Both the position numbers and the translations under genes were made by a program. The notes beneath the pieces are model-generated. The model saw nothing but the letters and a program-made list of their open reading frames with translations. It did no database searches and was not told the DNA's origin. From CALXOD01 sp964402715 (GTDB lineage Bacteria; Verrucomicrobiota; Lentisphaeria; Victivallales; Victivallaceae): a DNA stretch of 64,000 nt. This document shows, piece by piece, positions 63,263-64,000 of this stretch. The stretch covers positions 1 to 64,000 of the forward strand of contig CAYODJ010000002.1 in assembly GCA_964402715.1 (NCBI GenBank), read 5' to 3'. The first letter of the stretch is position 1. Every line of letters starts with the position of its first letter.

Positions 63263-63861
63263 TGTCTCTGACGGCGCTGTACCTCCTGTTCGTCAAGTAC
63301 GGTCTGCTCTGTTTCGGCGGCGGTTACACGCTGGTGCCGCTGCTGACCGCCGATCTGGTCGACTCCATGAAGCTGATGACTCCGCAGGAGTTCGCGAGGC
63401 TGGTCGCGGTGGCGCAGGTGACTCCGGGGCCGATCGGGATCAACACCGCCACCTACGTCGGTTTCACTCAGCACGGAGTGATCGGCGCACTGGCGGGGAC
63501 CGCCGGACTGGTCACGCCGTCGCTGGTGTTGATGCTGCTGGCGATGCGCTTCGTGTCCAGACGCAGACGGTCGCTGCTGGTCGATGGCGGACTGACGGGA
63601 CTGCGTCCCGCCGCCTACGGTCTGCTGCTGGTCGCGGTGCTCGTGTTCGCGGAGATTTCGGTGTTCACGGCGGAACTGCCGGTCGGTTATGTCCGCGACT
63701 GGCTGCGGGGGGCAGCGGGCGAATGGAATTTCCACGTGCGTCCGCTGCCGCTGACGATCGCGGTGGCCGCCGGCGTTATCCAGATGAAGACGAAACTGCC
63801 TTTCATATGGCTGATCGCGGCCTCCGCGGTGATCGGAGTCCTGTATGCCGCCGTCTTCTGA
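63259..63861 (+). CDS. Chromate transporter family protein, half-size (second of pair)
   Basis: 200 residues. YLLFVKYGLLCFGGGYTLVP, then LMTPQEFARLVAVAQVTPGPIGINTATYVG, GALAGTAGLVTPSLVLMLL, and C-terminal helices (VAAGVIQMKTKLPFIWLIAA). The FGGGY and TPGPIGIN motifs define the CHR family. ATG overlaps the stop of the first half (ATGA), so the halves are made in equal amounts. Confidence 0.9.
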   Translation: MMSLTALYLLFVKYGLLCFGGGYTLVPLLTADLVDSMKLMTPQEFARLVAVAQVTPGPIGINTATYVGFTQHGVIGALAGTAGLVTPSLVLMLLAMRFVSRRRRSLLVDGGLTGLRPAAYGLLLVAVLVFAEISVFTAELPVGYVRDWLRGAAGEWNFHVRPLPLTIAVAAGVIQMKTKLPFIWLIAASAVIGVLYAAVF

Positions 63862-63943
63862 CGGAGGAGGGACGCCCCGCCGGACATGCGGGGCCCGGCG
63901 CGCGGCGGACGAACGGACAATTCGACAACAAGAGGTGAGGAAA

Positions 63944-64000
63944 ATGACGAGGCGGCGCTATCTGTTCTTCGGCGCGCATCCGGACGACCCCGATCTGTGC
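63944..64000 (+). CDS. PIG-L family deacetylase (partial, runs off the window)
   Basis: Only 19 codons are visible: MTRRRYLFFGAHPDDPDLC. The AHPDD metal-binding motif identifies a LmbE/PIG-L deacetylase. GAGGTGAGG precedes the ATG. Substrate class (N-acetylglucosaminyl compounds) is known for the family only. Confidence 0.8.
   Translation, partial: MTRRRYLFFGAHPDDPDLC

Overview
The window reads as a chromosomal piece from a Gram-negative bacterium of the PVC superphylum, most likely a Lentisphaerota/Victivallales-type anaerobe. The grounds are a giant GreA with a long N-terminal extension of the kind known from Chlamydiae and relatives, lipid A/outer-membrane genes (Kdo transferase, Lol export, TolQ/TolR-like pair), a trimeric [FeFe] hydrogenase operon, and GC-rich host genes. 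The species assignment is inference. A 100-base N run at 40426-40525 shows that this is a draft scaffold.

Layout. (1) 1-2064: a type I restriction-modification pair (hsdM and the 5' part of hsdS), less GC-rich than the host genes. (2) 3193-4500: a DUF192 protein and KDPG aldolase. (3) 4697-11476: an integrated 6.8-kb element in a tRNA-Leu(UAA) gene, carrying a tyrosine integrase, a small HTH protein, an archaeo-eukaryotic-type primase, an SF3 helicase, an ERCC4 nuclease and two small proteins, all on the minus strand. It has no structural genes and resembles a phage satellite or integrated plasmid. It has att repeats, integrase arm-type repeats at both ends and a candidate replication origin of nested inverted repeats next to the helicase gene. 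(4) 12321-14775: an ECF cobalt/nickel transporter, CbiM(PDGLE fusion)-CbiQ-CbiO. (5) 14839-23175 (minus): gyrB, recA, a large TPR protein, TolQ, TolR/ExbD, a TonB-position membrane protein and a zinc-ribbon membrane protein. (6) 23422-27675 (plus): a LeuA-family synthase, a 26-residue membrane microprotein, a DUF4230 protein and the LolCDE-type lipoprotein exporter. (7) 27848-34429: LysM lipoprotein, DUF4105 protein, ribB, tyrS (minus), GTP-dependent PEP carboxykinase.

(8) 34801-46575 (minus): a surface-polysaccharide operon headed by a NusG paralogue behind a long leader containing a hairpin. It continues with two glycosyltransferases, a Wzm/Wzt ABC exporter, a methyltransferase with coiled coil (interrupted by the assembly gap), a 1256-residue multi-domain glycosyltransferase and an RgpF-like protein broken by a one-base slip in an A tract. 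(9) 46922-54444 (minus): a small membrane protein, UvrC, a receiver-domain protein, and the rex-hydC-hydB-hydA operon for NAD- and probably ferredoxin-linked hydrogen metabolism, behind a consensus promoter. (10) 54570-59273 (minus): a MATE exporter, then greA with a metallophosphoesterase. (11) 59551-64000 (plus): a deoxyribosyltransferase-like protein, waaA, thiC-family protein, a split chromate-type transporter pair and the start of a PIG-L family deacetylase.

The most notable finding is the tRNA-Leu element with its candidate origin. Promoters found independently across the host genes share a TTGxxA / 16-18 bp / TATAxT pattern.
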